A DNA stretch of 64,000 nucleotides from Faecalibacterium sp. (GCA_029264955.1 JARHYC010000021.1:1-64000), one strand, 5' to 3'; counted from the first letter of the stretch, positions 17,028 through 26,551 are shown. The notes: generated from the letters alone by a model not told the origin. Numbers and translations are program-made.

Positions 17028-17762
17028 ATGCTGGAATTACAACATGTTGGTTTTGTTGCGGAGGATCAGAAGGAAATCCTGCACGACGTTAACTTAAAAA
17101 TTGATGACCGTTTTGTGGCTGTTACCGGCCCGAACGGCGGCGGTAAATCCACACTTGCCAAATTGATTATGGGCATCGAAAAGCCTACCTCTGGCCGTAT
17201 CCTGCTGGACGGTGAGGATATTACCAATCTTTCTATCACCGAACGTGCAAATAAGGGCATCACCTATGCTTTTCAGCAGCCCGTCCGCTTTAAGGGTCTG
17301 CGCGTAAAGGATCTGCTTAAGCTGGCCGGTGGCAAGACCACCACCATGGCAGAAGCCTGCAATATGCTGAGCGAAGTAGGCCTGTGCGCACGCGACTATA
17401 TCGACCGCGAGCTGAATGACACCCTATCCGGCGGTGAATTGAAGCGTATTGAAATCGCTATGGCTCTGGCACGCGGCACCAAGCTGACCGTGTTTGATGA
17501 GCCGGAAGCCGGCATTGACCTGTGGAGCTTCCAGAACCTGATTCGCGTATTCGAAAAGATGCACGAGCAGACCCAGGGCACAATTTTGATTATCAGCCAT
17601 CAGGAGCGCATCCTGAACATTGCCGACAAGATCATTTACGTTAAGGCAGGCAATGTGGATAAGTATGGTCCTCGCGAGGAAATCCTTCCCGGTCTGCTGG
17701 GTAATGGTCGCCCCTGTAAGGGCATGGAGCGCAGCATGGACTGCGCAAAGGAGGTGCATTGA
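17028..17762 (+). CDS. sufC: SufC-like Fe-S cluster assembly ATPase
   Basis: 244-residue ABC ATPase of the SUF iron-sulfur scaffold. Walker A GPNGGGKST (about 36-44), Q-loop with FQQPVRFKG (SufC-type QxPxxxxG), signature LSGGELKRIEIA, Walker B LTVFDEPEAGID (the SufC form with E-A-G-I-D) and the switch His in LIISHQE. It energises cluster assembly on its SufB partner encoded one base downstream. GGGAGG precedes the ATG at 17028; the frame open to 16980 has no better start. Two-gene organisation with no sufS, sufU, sufD or sufE is the minimal SMS (SufBC-like) arrangement described in anaerobes. Confidence 0.93.
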   Translation: MLELQHVGFVAEDQKEILHDVNLKIDDRFVAVTGPNGGGKSTLAKLIMGIEKPTSGRILLDGEDITNLSITERANKGITYAFQQPVRFKGLRVKDLLKLAGGKTTTMAEACNMLSEVGLCARDYIDRELNDTLSGGELKRIEIAMALARGTKLTVFDEPEAGIDLWSFQNLIRVFEKMHEQTQGTILIISHQERILNIADKIIYVKAGNVDKYGPREEILPGLLGNGRPCKGMERSMDCAKEVH

Positions 17763-17763
17763 T

Positions 17764-18690
17764 ATGGTAGATCTGTTCAAGACTGACCTGCTGCATCAGG
17801 TTGCTGATTTAGACGCACTGCCGGTAGGTGCTTACAGCATCCGTGCCAACGGCCAGAGCGCCAAGCTGAACTCCACTGCACACATCCAGATTACCCCCAA
17901 AACCGACAAGCCCGGCATCGACATCCATGTTGCACCCGGCACCAAAAACGAAAGTATGCACATTCCGGTCATTATCAGCGAAACCGGTATCAAGGACTGT
18001 GTCTATAATGATTTCTTTATCGGCCCTGACTGCGACATTACCATCATCGCAGGCTGCGGTATCCACAACTGCGGCAATCAAGACAGCGCACACGACGGCA
18101 TCCATGCTTTCTTCATCGGTGAAAACAGCAAGGTTCGCTATGTAGAAAAGCACTACGGCGAGCGTGATGCAGACGTATCGGGCAAGCAGCTGATGAACCC
18201 CACTACCATCATCAATCTGGGCAAGAACGCTTCCATGGATATGGAAACCACCCAAATTTCCGGTATTGATGATACCACTCGCCGCACCTCCGCAGTGTTG
18301 GCAGAGGGGGCTGCGCTGGTTGTACATGAGAAAATCATGACCACCGGTGATCAGCGTGCCATCACAGATTTCGTGGCAGATTTGAACGGTGCAAACAGCA
18401 GCTGCAACATTGTCAGCCGCAGTGTCGCCAAGGATCACAGCCATCAGGACTTTATCAGCCGCCTGAACGGCAACGCGCCTTGCGCAGGCCACACCGAATG
18501 TGACGCCATTATTATGGACAAGGCAAGCGTTCTGGCAAGCCCCCAGCTAACTGCAAACAATGTGGATGCAAGCCTGATCCACGAAGCCGCCATCGGCAAA
18601 ATTGCAGGCGAGCAGCTCATCAAGCTGATGAGCCTGGGTCTGACCGAGCAGGAAGCAGAAGAGCAGATCGTCAACGGTTTCCTGAAATAA
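17764..18690 (+). CDS. sufB: single SufB/SufD-type Fe-S scaffold protein
   Basis: 308-residue SufBD-core protein, shorter than canonical SufB (about 470) and lacking the N-terminal helical domain. The core beta-helix features are visible: FFIGPDCDITIIAGCGIHNCG (family G-C-G-x-H-x-x-G in other words) and VRYVEKHYG, then DATxQ-like MNPTTIINLG, with FISRLNG and the C-terminal SufC-binding segment IHEAAIGKIAGEQLIKLMSLG. Conserved Glu/Cys/His near the C-terminal region (HTECDAIIMD) are candidate cluster ligands. AAGGAGGTG overlaps the end of sufC, so the two are translationally coupled. It probably forms a homodimer with SufC2 as the whole scaffold. A terminator follows. Confidence 0.9.
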   Translation: MVDLFKTDLLHQVADLDALPVGAYSIRANGQSAKLNSTAHIQITPKTDKPGIDIHVAPGTKNESMHIPVIISETGIKDCVYNDFFIGPDCDITIIAGCGIHNCGNQDSAHDGIHAFFIGENSKVRYVEKHYGERDADVSGKQLMNPTTIINLGKNASMDMETTQISGIDDTTRRTSAVLAEGAALVVHEKIMTTGDQRAITDFVADLNGANSSCNIVSRSVAKDHSHQDFISRLNGNAPCAGHTECDAIIMDKASVLASPQLTANNVDASLIHEAAIGKIAGEQLIKLMSLGLTEQEAEEQIVNGFLK

Positions 18691-18706
18691 GCAAACTAGT
18701 ATATAT

Positions 18707-18746
18707 AAAAATCCGCAGACCGTATCAAACGGACTGCGGATTTTTT
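18707..18746. terminator. bidirectional terminator after sufB
   Basis: AAAAATCCGCAG / CTGCGGATTTTTT stem with a 15-base loop, between convergent sufB and the DUF1294 gene. Confidence 0.85.
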
Positions 18747-18754
18747 ATTTCAAA

Positions 18755-19048
18755 TTAGTAGAGCATCATCAGATTCGTCTGCACCAGCAGCACAAATCCT
18801 ACGATTTCCGCCACCAGAATGGCGGGAACGCCCCACATAAACTTCTTTTTCTTGGTCTTATGATGGAACATCAGCATACCCAAAAGCGCACCTGCGCCGC
18901 CGCCCAGCACTGCTGCCAGCAGCAGACGGCTTTCCGGGATACGCCATTCATTGCGCTTTGCGCGTCGCTTATCCACACCGTACAAACCAAAGGCATACAG
19001 GTTCAGCAACAGCAAAACCTTCCACAACAGACTCACGCTCAAATGCAT
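18755..19048 (-). CDS. DUF1294 small membrane protein
   Basis: 97 residues with three hydrophobic helices (about 5-22, 42-60, 70-92). The family signature YGVDKRRAKRNEWRIPE lies between helix 1 and 2, followed by LGGGAGALLGMLMFHHKTKK, diagnostic of DUF1294. Function of the family is unknown. The start at 19048 has AAGGAG; it overlaps the stop of the upstream PAP2 gene by ten bases, so the two are probably translated together. Confidence 0.85.
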   Translation of the reverse strand: MHLSVSLLWKVLLLLNLYAFGLYGVDKRRAKRNEWRIPESRLLLAAVLGGGAGALLGMLMFHHKTKKKKFMWGVPAILVAEIVGFVLLVQTNLMMLY

Positions 19049-19689
19049 TCTACTCGCTCCTTCTTTCGGAAATAAAAAATGAAGTACCAGGGAATGACCA
19101 TTGCCAACCCCCACGCCACATCAATAATGGAATGCTGCTTTGTAAACACTGTAGAGGCACAAATCAGCAGTGCCCAACCCCAGGCCAGCCATTTCAGCCA
19201 GGGGCGATCCTGTGCCAGCTTGCTATTGCTGATGCATAATGCCATACAACCGCTGGACTGGCAGTGAATCGACGGGCATACATTGGTGGGCGAATCGGCA
19301 CGCCATAGCAACGACATCACAAAGGTCCCCAGATTTTCTCGTCCCAGCGTAGACAAATCCGGGCGCAGTGCCAAGCCATTGGGGAACAGCATATACCAAA
19401 TCAGGCAGAAGGTCATACCGGAAAACATACATAGACACAACCGCCGATAGTTGGGGGTATCGTTCCACCACAACAGCGCAAGCACGCCCGCAAGCAACAA
19501 AAACCAGCTGCAATAGGGCAAAAAGAACCATTCACAAAACGGGATCTTATCATCCAGCGGTGACCAAATAATATATTTCGGCGTAGTAATCAAATGGTCA
19601 ATTGTAAAGAACCAAACCAGATACACGACCCAATACAGCTGGTACCACAAATACGGTCGCAGCTGTACACGATGTTGTTTCGTCAACAT
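19039..19689 (-). CDS. PAP2-superfamily membrane protein, second copy
   Basis: 216 residues with six predicted helices. PAP2_3 motifs are CPSIH (C2) and KQHSIIDVAWG (C3, HxxxD). It is a paralogue of the protein at 9505-10185, with matching helices and the shared sequence DSPTNVCPS versus DTPTNVCPS. Start at 19689 with GAAAGGAAAAAGG upstream; the longer frame from 19713 is not supported. The partner DUF1294 gene overlaps its 3' end. A lipid-phosphate phosphatase or head-group transferase role is inferred from family only. Confidence 0.8.
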   Translation of the reverse strand: MLTKQHRVQLRPYLWYQLYWVVYLVWFFTIDHLITTPKYIIWSPLDDKIPFCEWFFLPYCSWFLLLAGVLALLWWNDTPNYRRLCLCMFSGMTFCLIWYMLFPNGLALRPDLSTLGRENLGTFVMSLLWRADSPTNVCPSIHCQSSGCMALCISNSKLAQDRPWLKWLAWGWALLICASTVFTKQHSIIDVAWGLAMVIPWYFIFYFRKKERVECI

Positions 19690-19777
19690 AAAACCTTTTT
19701 CCTTTCCCGGCAAAACTGCCTTTCGCCGGGGTAGTTCCCGGTGACATTAAAAAGTATTGTAGCACAGAACCCACCTC

Positions 19778-19806
19778 TTGCACAAGCTGTGCACGGCGTG
19801 TACAAT
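19778..19806 (+). promoter_or_regulatory. promoter of the HAD hydrolase gene
   Basis: TTGCAC (19778-19783), 17-base spacer, TACAAT (19801-19806), 41 bases before the start codon. Confidence 0.65.
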
Positions 19807-19847
19807 AGAGAAACACCCCAACCCGCAACACAGAAAGGACCATCGAT

Positions 19848-20747
19848 ATGTCAAAATCTCCAATCCGTCTAATTGCTTATGATCTGGACGGCACGATGTT
19901 AAATAATGATAAAAAGATCTCTGAAGCCAACCTTGCCGCATTGGCCGAAGCCCGTGCCAAAGGCTGCGTTTTACTGCCGGCAACCGGACGTCCGCTGTGT
20001 ATGCTGTACGGCCCCATTATCGAAGTGCCGGGTGTACGTTATGTATTGACCTCTAACGGCGCCGCTATCTGGGATATGGGCAGCGACCCTTACGCAACCG
20101 TGCGCAGCTGCCGCGGTGATTTGATGAACACTCCGGAGGGCGAACTCCCCCCGGACGCACGTTGCATTGCGCTGTCTCCCCTGCCGGCGAAAACCGCCAT
20201 TACGGTAGTGGAGGCCCTACGCCCCTTCCTACCTGGTGTTTTGAAGGTATTCGTTTCCGGCAAAATGCTGTATGAACCCGCAAGCTTTCAATGGGAACAG
20301 GAAAATGGCAAAGTAGGTTTCCGCCACGAACCGGGTCTTGCCGCCATAGTACCCAACCTGAGCGAAGTACTTCCTGTATGGGACGGACAGATCGAAAAGG
20401 TTTGTATGTTCTTTGAAACCGATGAAAAGCTCCAGCAGGCACGCAAAGCTCTGGATCAGTTACCCAATATTGAAGTGGTACAGGGTGCGCCGGACAATCT
20501 GGAGGTCACTTCTCCCGGTGTAGATAAAGGTCTGGGTCTGGAAAAAGCCTGTGAAGCGTTGGGCATTGACCCTGCTTGTGCGCTTGCTCTAGGTGACAGC
20601 GAGAACGATTTTGCGATGCTGCGCCGTGCCGGTTTTGCCGGTGTGGTAGCCAACGGCTTCCCAGAAGCGAAAACACTGGCAGATTATGTTTCGCAGGCAG
20701 ACAACGACCATGACGGCGCTGCTGAAATTATCCATCACTATATCTGA
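19848..20747 (+). CDS. Cof-type HAD-superfamily phosphatase
   Basis: 299 residues. HAD motif I AYDLDGTML (nucleophile Asp and general-acid Asp at about 12 and 14), motif II Thr in PATGRPL, motif III Lys in DKGLGLEKACEALGI and motif IV LGDSENDFAML. The IIB cap (about 85-200) marks the Cof/YbiV-like sugar or cofactor phosphatases. GAAAGGA precedes the ATG. Single-gene unit with its own promoter and terminator. Substrate cannot be assigned. Confidence 0.93.
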   Translation: MSKSPIRLIAYDLDGTMLNNDKKISEANLAALAEARAKGCVLLPATGRPLCMLYGPIIEVPGVRYVLTSNGAAIWDMGSDPYATVRSCRGDLMNTPEGELPPDARCIALSPLPAKTAITVVEALRPFLPGVLKVFVSGKMLYEPASFQWEQENGKVGFRHEPGLAAIVPNLSEVLPVWDGQIEKVCMFFETDEKLQQARKALDQLPNIEVVQGAPDNLEVTSPGVDKGLGLEKACEALGIDPACALALGDSENDFAMLRRAGFAGVVANGFPEAKTLADYVSQADNDHDGAAEIIHHYI

Positions 20748-20751
20748 ATCC

Positions 20752-20795
20752 AATAAAAGCGGCACACAGAAAAACTTCTGTGTGCCGCTTTTATT
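20752..20795. terminator. bidirectional terminator between the HAD gene and dnaJ
   Basis: AATAAAAGCGGCACACAGAA / TTCTGTGTGCCGCTTTTATT, a nearly perfect 20-bp stem with a four-base loop. It can end both the HAD transcript and the heat-shock operon. Confidence 0.9.
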
Positions 20796-20813
20796 GTCGT
20801 TTTATGGACGGAA

Positions 20814-21974
20814 TCAGCCACCAAAATGACTCTTCAGGTTCTTGAAGAATCCCTTGCGCTTTTCATAATTGTCGTCCTTCATCGTTCCGTCGAACTTCTC
20901 CAGTGCTTCACGCTGGTGGCGGTTCAGCTTCTTTGGGATTTCAACTTCACACTTAACGTACATATCACCACGGCCGCGACCATTCACATACTGAATGCCC
21001 TTACCGCGCAGACGGAATGTAGTTCCGCTCTGGGTACCTTCAGGGATGGAATATTCCACCTTGCCATCCACGGTAGGTACTTCTACCTTTGCGCCCAAAA
21101 CAGCCTGACTGTAGGTAATGGGCAGGTTGACCCAAATGTCGTAGCCGTCGCGCTGGAACAGGTTGTCCGGACGAACCGTAACCATTACAATTACATCGCC
21201 GTTTGGCCCGCCATTCTGGCCTGCATCACCCATGCCGCGCAGCGCAATGCTCTGATCATCATCGATACCCGCAGGGATCGTGACCTCCAGACGCTTCTTC
21301 ACGCCGACTTTACCGCCGCCATGGCACTTCTTACAGGGCGTTTTGATAATCTTGCCTTTACCGCCACAGCGCGGGCAGGGCTGCTGGCTCTGCATCACAC
21401 CAAAGGGGGTACGCTGCTGGCGCACGGTGTACCCGCGACCGCCGCAGTCCGGGCAGGTCTCGGGCGAAGTACCCTTTTCTGCGCCGGTACCATTACATTC
21501 GGGGCAGGTATCCTGACGAGTGATTTCCACGTTCTTCTTGCAGCCATGAACGGCTTCCTCGAAGCTCAGAACCACACGCACACGGATGTCGGCACCCTTA
21601 CGGGGTGCGTTAGGGTTCGAGCGGCCACCGCCGCCAAAACCGCCGCCGAAGCCGCCGCCAAAGATATCGCCGAAGATATCGCCCAAATCTCCAAAGCCAC
21701 CAAAGCCGCCGCCAAAACCGCCGCCCTGACCGGCACCATAGTTGGGGTCTACTCCGGCAAAGCCGAACTGATCATACCGCTGCCGCTTTTCCGGGTCGCT
21801 AAGCACCTCATTTGCTTCGTTGATCTCCTTGAACTTTTCCTCAGCTTCTTTATCGCCGGGGTTATAGTCCGGGTGATACTTCAGTGCCAGCTTACGGTAT
21901 GCCTTTTTGATTTCATCGGCACTAGCGCCCTTCGCAATGCCCAGCACCTCATAGTAATCACGTTTTTCTGCCAT
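20814..21974 (-). CDS. dnaJ: chaperone DnaJ
   Basis: 386-residue type I J-protein. J domain 1-70 with the HPD motif (YHPDYNPGD), Gly/Phe-rich linker 75-120 (repeated GGGFGGGFG), four CxxCxGxG zinc repeats ([32 protein letters not shown]; about 140-210) and the C-terminal substrate-binding domains. It delivers clients to DnaK and stimulates its ATPase. AAGGTGAG precedes the ATG. Last gene of the hrcA operon, separated from dnaK by 107 bases containing a strong hairpin. Confidence 0.98.
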   Translation of the reverse strand: MAEKRDYYEVLGIAKGASADEIKKAYRKLALKYHPDYNPGDKEAEEKFKEINEANEVLSDPEKRQRYDQFGFAGVDPNYGAGQGGGFGGGFGGFGDLGDIFGDIFGGGFGGGFGGGGRSNPNAPRKGADIRVRVVLSFEEAVHGCKKNVEITRQDTCPECNGTGAEKGTSPETCPDCGGRGYTVRQQRTPFGVMQSQQPCPRCGGKGKIIKTPCKKCHGGGKVGVKKRLEVTIPAGIDDDQSIALRGMGDAGQNGGPNGDVIVMVTVRPDNLFQRDGYDIWVNLPITYSQAVLGAKVEVPTVDGKVEYSIPEGTQSGTTFRLRGKGIQYVNGRGRGDMYVKCEVEIPKKLNRHQREALEKFDGTMKDDNYEKRKGFFKNLKSHFGG

Positions 21975-22000
21975 ACACTCTCACCTTATAACCTGCAAAT

Positions 22001-22023
22001 GCCGCCCCGGGTTCCGGAGCGGC
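22001..22023 (-). other. hairpin in the dnaK-dnaJ spacer
   Basis: On the minus strand GCCGCTCCGG-AAC-CCGGGGCGGC, ten pairs (one U-G wobble) with a three-base loop and no T run behind it. It is not a normal terminator. It may be an RNA stability or processing element that sets the DnaJ to DnaK ratio. Confidence 0.5.
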
Positions 22024-22081
22024 CTTGCACTATCGGGCAGCCTGCCCCATTAAGGGCCGCCGCGCTTTCTTTGTTCAGTTA

Positions 22082-23941
22082 TTAGACTTCCTTAAAGTCT
22101 GCATCCACAACGCCGTCATCTGCAGGGCCATTGTTCTGCGTGCCCGCATCAGGGCCGGGCTGCTGTGCGCCTGCTGCCTGCTGTGCAGCAGCTGCAGCCT
22201 GGTACATACGCTCGAACACCTTGCTCAACTCTTCCTGCTTTGCCTTGATGTCCTCAACAGTGCCGCTCTGAACAGCGGTCTTCAGGTCAGCCAGCTTTGC
22301 CTCAGCTTCGCTCTTCACGTCAGCGGGCATCTTGTCGCCGTTCTCCTTCAGCATCTTCTCAGTCTGGAAGACCATCTGGTCAGCGCCATTACGCAGGTCG
22401 ATTTCTTCGCGCTTCTTCTTGTCGTCTTCGGCATACTGCTCAGCCTCGTGAACAGCCTTTTCGATGTCGTCCTTGGACATATTGGTGGAAGCAGTAATGG
22501 TGATACTCTGTTCCTTGCCGGTGCCCAGATCCTTAGCGCTTACATGCACAATGCCGTTTGCGTCGATATCGAAGGTAACTTCGATCTGAGGCACACCACG
22601 GGGAGCCGGAGCGATGCCGTCCAGATGGAAGGTTCCCAGGCTCTTGTTGTCCTTAGCAAACTCACGCTCGCCCTGCAGAACATTGACCTCAACAGAAGGC
22701 TGGTTGTCCACAGCAGTGGAGAACACCTGGCTCTTCTTGGTGGGGATAGTGGTGTTACGGTCGATGATCTTGGTGCAAACGCCGCCCAGGGTCTCAATGC
22801 CCAGGCTCAGCGGGGTAACGTCCAGCAGCAGCAGGCCCTTCACGTCGCCCTGCAGAACACCGCCCTGAATAGCAGCGCCAACTGCAACGCACTCGTCAGG
22901 GTTAATGCCCTTGAAGGGCTCGCAGTTCAGTTCCTTCTTAACAGCCTCAGCAACTGCGGGGATACGGGTAGAACCGCCAACCAGCAGAACCTTCTTCAGG
23001 TCAGAAGCCTTCAGGCCAGCATCTGCCAGAGCCTGACGCACGGGGCGCATGGTGCGATCGACCAGGTCTGCGGTCAGTTCGTTGAACTTTGCACGGCTCA
23101 GGGTCATATCCAGGTGCTTGGGGCCGGTTGCATCCGCAGTGATGAAGGGCAGGTTAATCTGGCTGCTCATTGCGCTGGACAGCTCGATCTTAGCCTTTTC
23201 AGCAGCTTCCTTCAGGCGCTGTGCAGCCATCTTGTCCTGACGCAGGTCGATGTTGTTCTCAGCCTGGAATGCGTCAGCCATCCAGTCGATGATGCGCTGG
23301 TCGAAGTCATCGCCGCCCAGACGGGTATCGCCGTTGGTAGCCAGAACTTCGGTAACACCGTCGCCCATCTCAATGATGGAAACGTCGAACGTACCGCCGC
23401 CCAGGTCGTAAACCATAATCTTCTGATCATCTTCCTTGTCGACACCGTATGCCAGAGAAGCAGCGGTGGGCTCGTTGATGATACGCTTAACGTTCAGACC
23501 GGCGATGGTACCTGCGTCCTTAGTTGCCTGACGCTGGCTGTCGTTGAAGTATGCGGGAACCGTAATAACAGCTTCGGTGACAGGCTCGCCCAGGTAAGCC
23601 TCAGCGTCAGCCTTCAGCTTTTGCAGAATCATAGCGCTGATCTGCTGGGGAGTGTAATCAGCCTCGCCGATGGAACCGTCAGCCAGCTTTGCCTGGGTGA
23701 CGTGAACCTTGTTGCTGGTACCCATATCACGCTTGACGGAAGAAACGGTGTTCTCCGGATTAGTGATAGCCTGACGCTTTGCAACCTGACCTACCAGACG
23801 ATCGCCCGTCTTGGTGAAGCCGACAACGGAAGGCGTTGTACGCGCGCCCTCCGCGTTAGCGATAACAACAGGCTCGCCGCCTTCGATAACAGCAACACAG
23901 CTGTTTGTAGTACCCAAGTCAATACCAATGATTTTACTCAT
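22082..23941 (-). CDS. dnaK: chaperone DnaK (Hsp70)
   Basis: 619 residues. Phosphate loop [13 protein letters not shown] (about 6-18), the Hsp70 signatures [15 protein letters not shown] and [11 protein letters not shown], and the linker [18 protein letters not shown] before the substrate domain are intact. The C-terminal tail is the acidic DADFKEV. A Gln/Ala-rich lid ([15 protein letters not shown]) is normal. ATG at 23941 has GAGAGGAG upstream; the earlier in-frame start at 24013 has none. Third gene of hrcA-grpE-dnaK-dnaJ. Bases 22025-24091 on the plus strand are fully open but are a shadow of this gene. Confidence 0.99.
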   Translation of the reverse strand: MSKIIGIDLGTTNSCVAVIEGGEPVVIANAEGARTTPSVVGFTKTGDRLVGQVAKRQAITNPENTVSSVKRDMGTSNKVHVTQAKLADGSIGEADYTPQQISAMILQKLKADAEAYLGEPVTEAVITVPAYFNDSQRQATKDAGTIAGLNVKRIINEPTAASLAYGVDKEDDQKIMVYDLGGGTFDVSIIEMGDGVTEVLATNGDTRLGGDDFDQRIIDWMADAFQAENNIDLRQDKMAAQRLKEAAEKAKIELSSAMSSQINLPFITADATGPKHLDMTLSRAKFNELTADLVDRTMRPVRQALADAGLKASDLKKVLLVGGSTRIPAVAEAVKKELNCEPFKGINPDECVAVGAAIQGGVLQGDVKGLLLLDVTPLSLGIETLGGVCTKIIDRNTTIPTKKSQVFSTAVDNQPSVEVNVLQGEREFAKDNKSLGTFHLDGIAPAPRGVPQIEVTFDIDANGIVHVSAKDLGTGKEQSITITASTNMSKDDIEKAVHEAEQYAEDDKKKREEIDLRNGADQMVFQTEKMLKENGDKMPADVKSEAEAKLADLKTAVQSGTVEDIKAKQEELSKVFERMYQAAAAAQQAAGAQQPGPDAGTQNNGPADDGVVDADFKEV

Positions 23942-24036
23942 AATAAATTTCTCCTCTCTAAATGGTTGGAAGTTGTTTTTTATATTGGGATGTTGAAAAA
24001 TCTTTTTATTCAAAAACGCGATAGGCGTTTGAAGCT

Positions 24037-24654
24037 TTATTCTGCTACGATAACAGTAGCGTGGCGAATGATGCGATCCCCGATGCGGTAGCCCTTTTGG
24101 TAAACCGTTATGACGCAGCCACTTTCGACACCTTCGGGTGCGGGCATCTGGGATACAGCGTTCATCACATTGGGGTCAAAAGGCAAGCCCATTGCCTCGA
24201 TTTCAGTGATGTTCATCTTTTCCAGTGCCTGTGCAGCCTTGTCCAGTGTCATCACAACGCCCTTCTTGTAGGCTTCGTCGGTGGTGGGAGCGCTCGCTGC
24301 CATCTCCAGTGTATCCAGAATCGGTAAGATGTGATTAACTGCGAAACTCACACCATCGTTGAACTTCTGGTCTGCTTCGCGTGCGCTGCGCTTACGGAAG
24401 TTTTCATATTCCGCAGCGGTACGCAACAGCTGCTCTTTTGTATCCGCCGCAGTTGTTTCTGCGGTTTCCAGCTTTGCTTTCAGCGATTCAATCTCTTTGG
24501 TTTTCTTGCCGAACAGATCTTTCTTTTCCTTGGCAGCGGGTGTACCTTCTGCCTTTTCCTCAGCAGGAGCCTGCTGCGTTTCCTCAGCAGCTGCCTCGGT
24601 CTCCTTGACCGTTGCTTCGGCAGCTTCCTGCTCGCGCTTGGCTTCTTCGCTCAT
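24037..24654 (-). CDS. grpE: nucleotide exchange factor GrpE
   Basis: 205 residues. An acidic, Ala/Glu-rich disordered N-terminus (1-60) is followed by the long dimer helix (about 60-120) with the conserved [13 protein letters not shown] and the C-terminal beta domain, where VMNAVSQMP and [18 protein letters not shown] match the family. It releases ADP from DnaK. AAAGGAGG precedes the ATG. It lies 36 bases after hrcA. Confidence 0.97.
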   Translation of the reverse strand: MSEEAKREQEAAEATVKETEAAAEETQQAPAEEKAEGTPAAKEKKDLFGKKTKEIESLKAKLETAETTAADTKEQLLRTAAEYENFRKRSAREADQKFNDGVSFAVNHILPILDTLEMAASAPTTDEAYKKGVVMTLDKAAQALEKMNITEIEAMGLPFDPNVMNAVSQMPAPEGVESGCVITVYQKGYRIGDRIIRHATVIVAE

Positions 24655-24690
24655 CTTCTATATCCTCCTTTAATGCAGGTAAAATCTAAG

Positions 24691-25713
24691 CTATTCTTCA
24701 TTTCCTGTCCGGCCAGACATTCCCTCACCCAACTCTTGGGCAAAAGCTTCCAGCACCGGAATCAAACGGGAGAACGGCATTCTCGCCGGACCAACCAGTG
24801 CAATCGCACCGGTCAAACCGCCGCCGACCATGTATCGTTTTGCAACGATGCACAGCCCCGGCATTGCCGGTTTCATATCCTCCCCCAGGAAAACTGTGGT
24901 GCGTCCGGTAGAAGGTGTAATCATGGCACCTGCTCGCTCATCGTCATTGAGGTGTGTTACCAGCAGCGGCAGATAGGGCTGCAATTCCGGCCACTGGAGC
25001 AAGTACTGCTCACCGCCCAGAAATACATGCGGCTTAGAGGAATCCTCCAAAATACCTGCGGCTGCCATAATCACCGGAACCAGTGCCGAACCGGCTTGCT
25101 GGCACAACGCATTCAGCATCGCCTGATTCAGATCAACCGGCGCCACAAATGTCATATTGCTGTTCAGCAACGCCGCCAGATTTGCGGCATCGCCGCGGGT
25201 CAAGCCACGCGTCACATGTGCCACACGAGTACGTACACCGCCCGCCGAAGTTACGGCAAGCACCGCTGCCGCATAGCGGCCAACCTGTACCACTTCATAA
25301 TGTGCAATGCACAAGTCATCTGCCCGCGGAGTTGTAACCGCTGCTGTGCAGCCGGTCATCTTGGCAAGTGCCTTTGCAGCGCCCTGTGCCAGCTTATCCG
25401 GCTCCTGATCCAGCGAAGCAAACGCTCTGCGAATCTCCTGTACATCCTGCGGGTCTAATTTCATGTCGTCGTCCAGCAGATTGTCCAGATAAAAGCGGTA
25501 ACCCTTCGCGCTGGGAATTCGTCCCGCACTGGTATGGGGCTGTTCCAGCAAACCCAACTTGGTCAGTGCCGCCATTTCGTTACGCAATGTCGCACTAGAC
25601 ACCGCGCAGTCGAAGTAGTTGGCAAGCACGCCACTGCCGATTGGTTCGCCCTCCAACCCATAAAGCTGCACGATGGCCTGCATGATCTGTCGTTTTCTAT
25701 CATCCATCGGCAT
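24691..25713 (-). CDS. hrcA: heat-inducible transcription repressor HrcA
   Basis: 340 residues. Winged-helix N-terminus with VSSATLRNEMAALTKLGLLEQPHTSAGR, the HrcA signature DNA-binding region (about 38-65), then the dimer and GAF-like domains ending in a conserved GPARMPFSRLIPVLEAFA segment. It binds CIRCE and represses the operon, with GroEL as its usual folding partner (no groE genes here). GAGAGG lies nine bases before the ATG. The CIRCE element sits immediately upstream, so it controls itself plus grpE, dnaK and dnaJ. Confidence 0.98.
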   Translation of the reverse strand: MPMDDRKRQIMQAIVQLYGLEGEPIGSGVLANYFDCAVSSATLRNEMAALTKLGLLEQPHTSAGRIPSAKGYRFYLDNLLDDDMKLDPQDVQEIRRAFASLDQEPDKLAQGAAKALAKMTGCTAAVTTPRADDLCIAHYEVVQVGRYAAAVLAVTSAGGVRTRVAHVTRGLTRGDAANLAALLNSNMTFVAPVDLNQAMLNALCQQAGSALVPVIMAAAGILEDSSKPHVFLGGEQYLLQWPELQPYLPLLVTHLNDDERAGAMITPSTGRTTVFLGEDMKPAMPGLCIVAKRYMVGGGLTGAIALVGPARMPFSRLIPVLEAFAQELGEGMSGRTGNEE

Positions 25714-25736
25714 CGTGGTCGCCTCTCTTTCTCATT

Positions 25737-25795
25737 TTAGCACTCGTTCTCTTTGAGTGCTAAAACTATTATATGCAATTCCTGCAATCTGTCAA
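25737..25795 (-). promoter_or_regulatory. CIRCE operator and promoter of hrcA-grpE-dnaK-dnaJ
   Basis: A perfect CIRCE: TTAGCACTC (25737-25745), nine bases, GAGTGCTAA (25755-25763). Upstream on the minus strand are TTGACA (25790-25795), 16 bases and TATAAT (25768-25773). The operator lies at the start of transcription, the classical HrcA arrangement. The stretch from 25796 to 25966 holds no recognisable gene. Confidence 0.97.
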
Positions 25796-25966
25796 CCCCT
25801 ATAAATACAAGTTTGAAAAACATTCATAATTCTGACATAATCGGGCTGACTTTTCTGGAGTAAAACCGCTATTTCCCGTGCAAAGGACTTTATTTCAGTT
25901 GATTTCTGGCCGTCCGCACAATGTTTTGCATCCTTCTTATTTTCTGTTCTTTTTATGAGCAAAGAT

Positions 25967-25998
25967 GAAAAAAGAGAGACCATTCTCCGGTCTCTCCA
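25967..25998 (-). terminator. terminator after spoVT
   Basis: Minus strand AGAGACC / GGTCTCT hairpin (extended by flanking G-C pairs) followed by a T-rich run (complement of GAAAAAA at 25967-25973), 14 bases beyond the spoVT stop. Confidence 0.8.
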
Positions 25999-26011
25999 TT
26001 ATTATGGCAGT

Positions 26012-26551
26012 TCACTCATCCATCTGCTTTGCCAAAAGTTCTGCACTCAGCTCCACAGCAAGCACCTGCTCTGCGGTAGGGCTCACCATGCCGTCCGCTG
26101 CCAAAATTCCCACCGCACCGATTACATCTCCTGCTGTTAACACAGGGGTTGCTGCCAAAATTGCGCGGCTGCACCCCTCGCAAGGCATCAGCTGTTCCCC
26201 TTGGCGGCTGGCTGTGTAAGTTCTGCGCCGTTCCATGATGCGCTCCAACGGTCGAGCCACCCGCATTTCATGGAGTTCTTTTTTTCCGCTGCCGCCAGCT
26301 GCCACAATGTCATCTCGATCACAGACAAATGCTGTCACGCCCAATCGCTTGGATAAAACTGCCGCGTGCTGTTCCGCAGCCGTAGAAATCTCCGCTACCG
26401 GAGAATATTTTTTGAAGATAACCTCGCCATCTCCGGTTGTAAAAATTTCCAGCGGATCGCCCCGGCGAATTCTCTGTGTGCGGCGAATCTCCTTGGGGAT
26501 CACAATTCGCCCCAGTTCGTCAATACGGCGCACGATTCCGGTTGCTTTCAT
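26012..26551 (-). CDS. spoVT: stage V sporulation regulator SpoVT (AbrB/GAF)
   Basis: 179 residues. An AbrB-type swapped-hairpin DNA-binding domain at 1-50 (MKATGIVRRIDELGRIVIPK, EIRRTQRIRRGDPLEIF) is followed by a GAF-like domain (about 60-175) with CEGCSRAIL. Length and two-domain layout match SpoVT rather than AbrB or Abh. In spore formers it controls forespore genes. Its presence indicates a sporulation-derived lineage even if the organism does not sporulate. ATG at 26551 follows AAGGAGGAA; the frame up to 26623 is not used. Monocistronic. Confidence 0.93.
   Translation of the reverse strand: MKATGIVRRIDELGRIVIPKEIRRTQRIRRGDPLEIFTTGDGEVIFKKYSPVAEISTAAEQHAAVLSKRLGVTAFVCDRDDIVAAGGSGKKELHEMRVARPLERIMERRRTYTASRQGEQLMPCEGCSRAILAATPVLTAGDVIGAVGILAADGMVSPTAEQVLAVELSAELLAKQMDE

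Noticed and set aside
20826-22085. Open frame of 419 codons on the plus strand opposite dnaJ
   Set aside because: Shadow of dnaJ; the zinc repeats and HPD motif are intact on the minus strand.
22025-24091. Open frame of 688 codons on the plus strand opposite dnaK
   Set aside because: Antisense shadow of a highly expressed, codon-biased gene; dnaK is complete and no ribosome-binding site or family signature supports the antisense frame.
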